Position numbers and translations under genes: made by a program. DNA of 6,219 nucleotides. Origin: Lachnospiraceae bacterium UBA6998. Lineage in GTDB: Bacteria; Bacillota; Clostridia; Lachnospirales; Lachnospiraceae. The DNA lies in assembly GCA_002448395.1 (NCBI GenBank), contig DJXS01000066.1, positions 1-6,219 of the forward strand, in the 5' to 3' direction. Positions 6,032 to 6,219 of the stretch are shown here, in pieces (positions within the stretch are counted from its first letter, which is position 1; every line of letters begins with the position of its first letter). A model generated the notes under the pieces. That model had not been told where the DNA came from and searched no databases. It saw only the letters and a list, made by a program, of their open reading frames with translations.

Positions 6032-6219
6032 CTATTCCTTCCGGCTCATCACGCCTTCCTCGATGTGCAGCGTATAATCGCAGATGTCCAGCGCCGCGCG
6101 CCGGTGCGTCACGATGATGCATGTCTTGTCCCGCATCTTCGATATATTCTTCAGAAGCTTTGCCTCCGTCTTCTCGTCCAGTGCCGAGGTCGCCTCGTCC
6201 AGCAGCAGGATCGGCGCCT
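6032..6219 (-). CDS. ABC transporter ATP-binding domain, C-terminal 62 residues (5' truncated by window edge)
   Basis: This is the end of an ABC transporter ATPase, probably an exporter with fused permease, though only the last part is visible. The reading frame (codons from 6217 down) begins APILLLDEATSALDEKTEA, giving the Walker B (LLLDE) and D-loop (SALD). It continues to IIVTHRRAALDICDY with the H-loop His, and stops at TAG (6034-6032) about ten residues after HIEEG. The motifs show a working ATPase end. The tail after the H-loop region is short. It shares a 17-base identical stretch with the ABC1 Walker B region (6186-6202 and 1232-1248), expected from conserved LDEATS codons. The phosphatase gene begins 50 bases downstream, so they are probably co-transcribed. 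Whether this is a third exporter of the same peptide system or an unrelated neighbour cannot be told. Confidence 0.85.
   Translation of the reverse strand, partial: APILLLDEATSALDEKTEAKLLKNISKMRDKTCIIVTHRRAALDICDYTLHIEEGVMSRKE

Noticed and set aside
1..6219. CRISPR array, tRNA, insertion sequence or attachment site
   Set aside because: No direct repeats with regular spacers, no tRNA-like cloverleaf region between genes, and no transposase fragments or terminal repeats were seen; coding genes fill the window.

Overview
The window reads as one co-directional block on the minus strand, with no gene on the plus strand that I can support. Base composition is moderately GC-rich. The ribosome binding sites are mostly strong and purine-rich, and the proteins resemble those of anaerobic Firmicutes. 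I infer a clostridial, probably Lachnospiraceae-like, chromosome. That is a judgement from family resemblance, because no 16S or other marker is present.

In transcription order (right to left) the layout is as follows. (1) 6219-6032: the last 62 codons of an ABC transporter ATP-binding domain, whose 5' part lies outside the window. (2) 5981-3816: a 721-residue membrane protein with an extracellular double-Cache sensor, a HAMP domain and a SpoIIE/RsbU-type PPM serine/threonine phosphatase. (3) 3812-3285: a 175-residue single-pass protein that looks like a very short version of the HlyD-like adaptor of NHLP/NHLM bacteriocin export systems. (4) 3201-1024: a 725-residue peptidase-containing ABC exporter (C39 peptidase, six membrane segments, ATPase) of the NHLM_micro_ABC1 type. 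(5) 968-1: the N-terminal 322 residues of the partner ABC exporter, NHLM_micro_ABC2 type, which runs off the left edge. Gaps between genes are 50, 3, 83 and 55 bases. There is no geneless stretch over 300 bases.

Genes 3-5 form the three-part NHLP-type export module known from ribosomally made peptide clusters. ABC1 should cut the leader peptide after a double-glycine-like site and, with ABC2 and the adaptor, move the mature peptide out of the cell. The precursor peptide and any modifying enzyme (for example a LanM) are not in the window.

The unusual element is gene 2. A ligand-sensing phosphatase is placed directly before the adaptor, with only three bases between them and in the same reading frame. 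This suggests that an outside signal, possibly a small molecule such as an amino acid, controls a phosphorylation or partner-switching step tied to peptide export. Possible regulatory RNA structures are a terminator-like hairpin between ABC1 and ABC2, a GC-rich hairpin between the adaptor and ABC1, and a weak hairpin over the ABC1 start.
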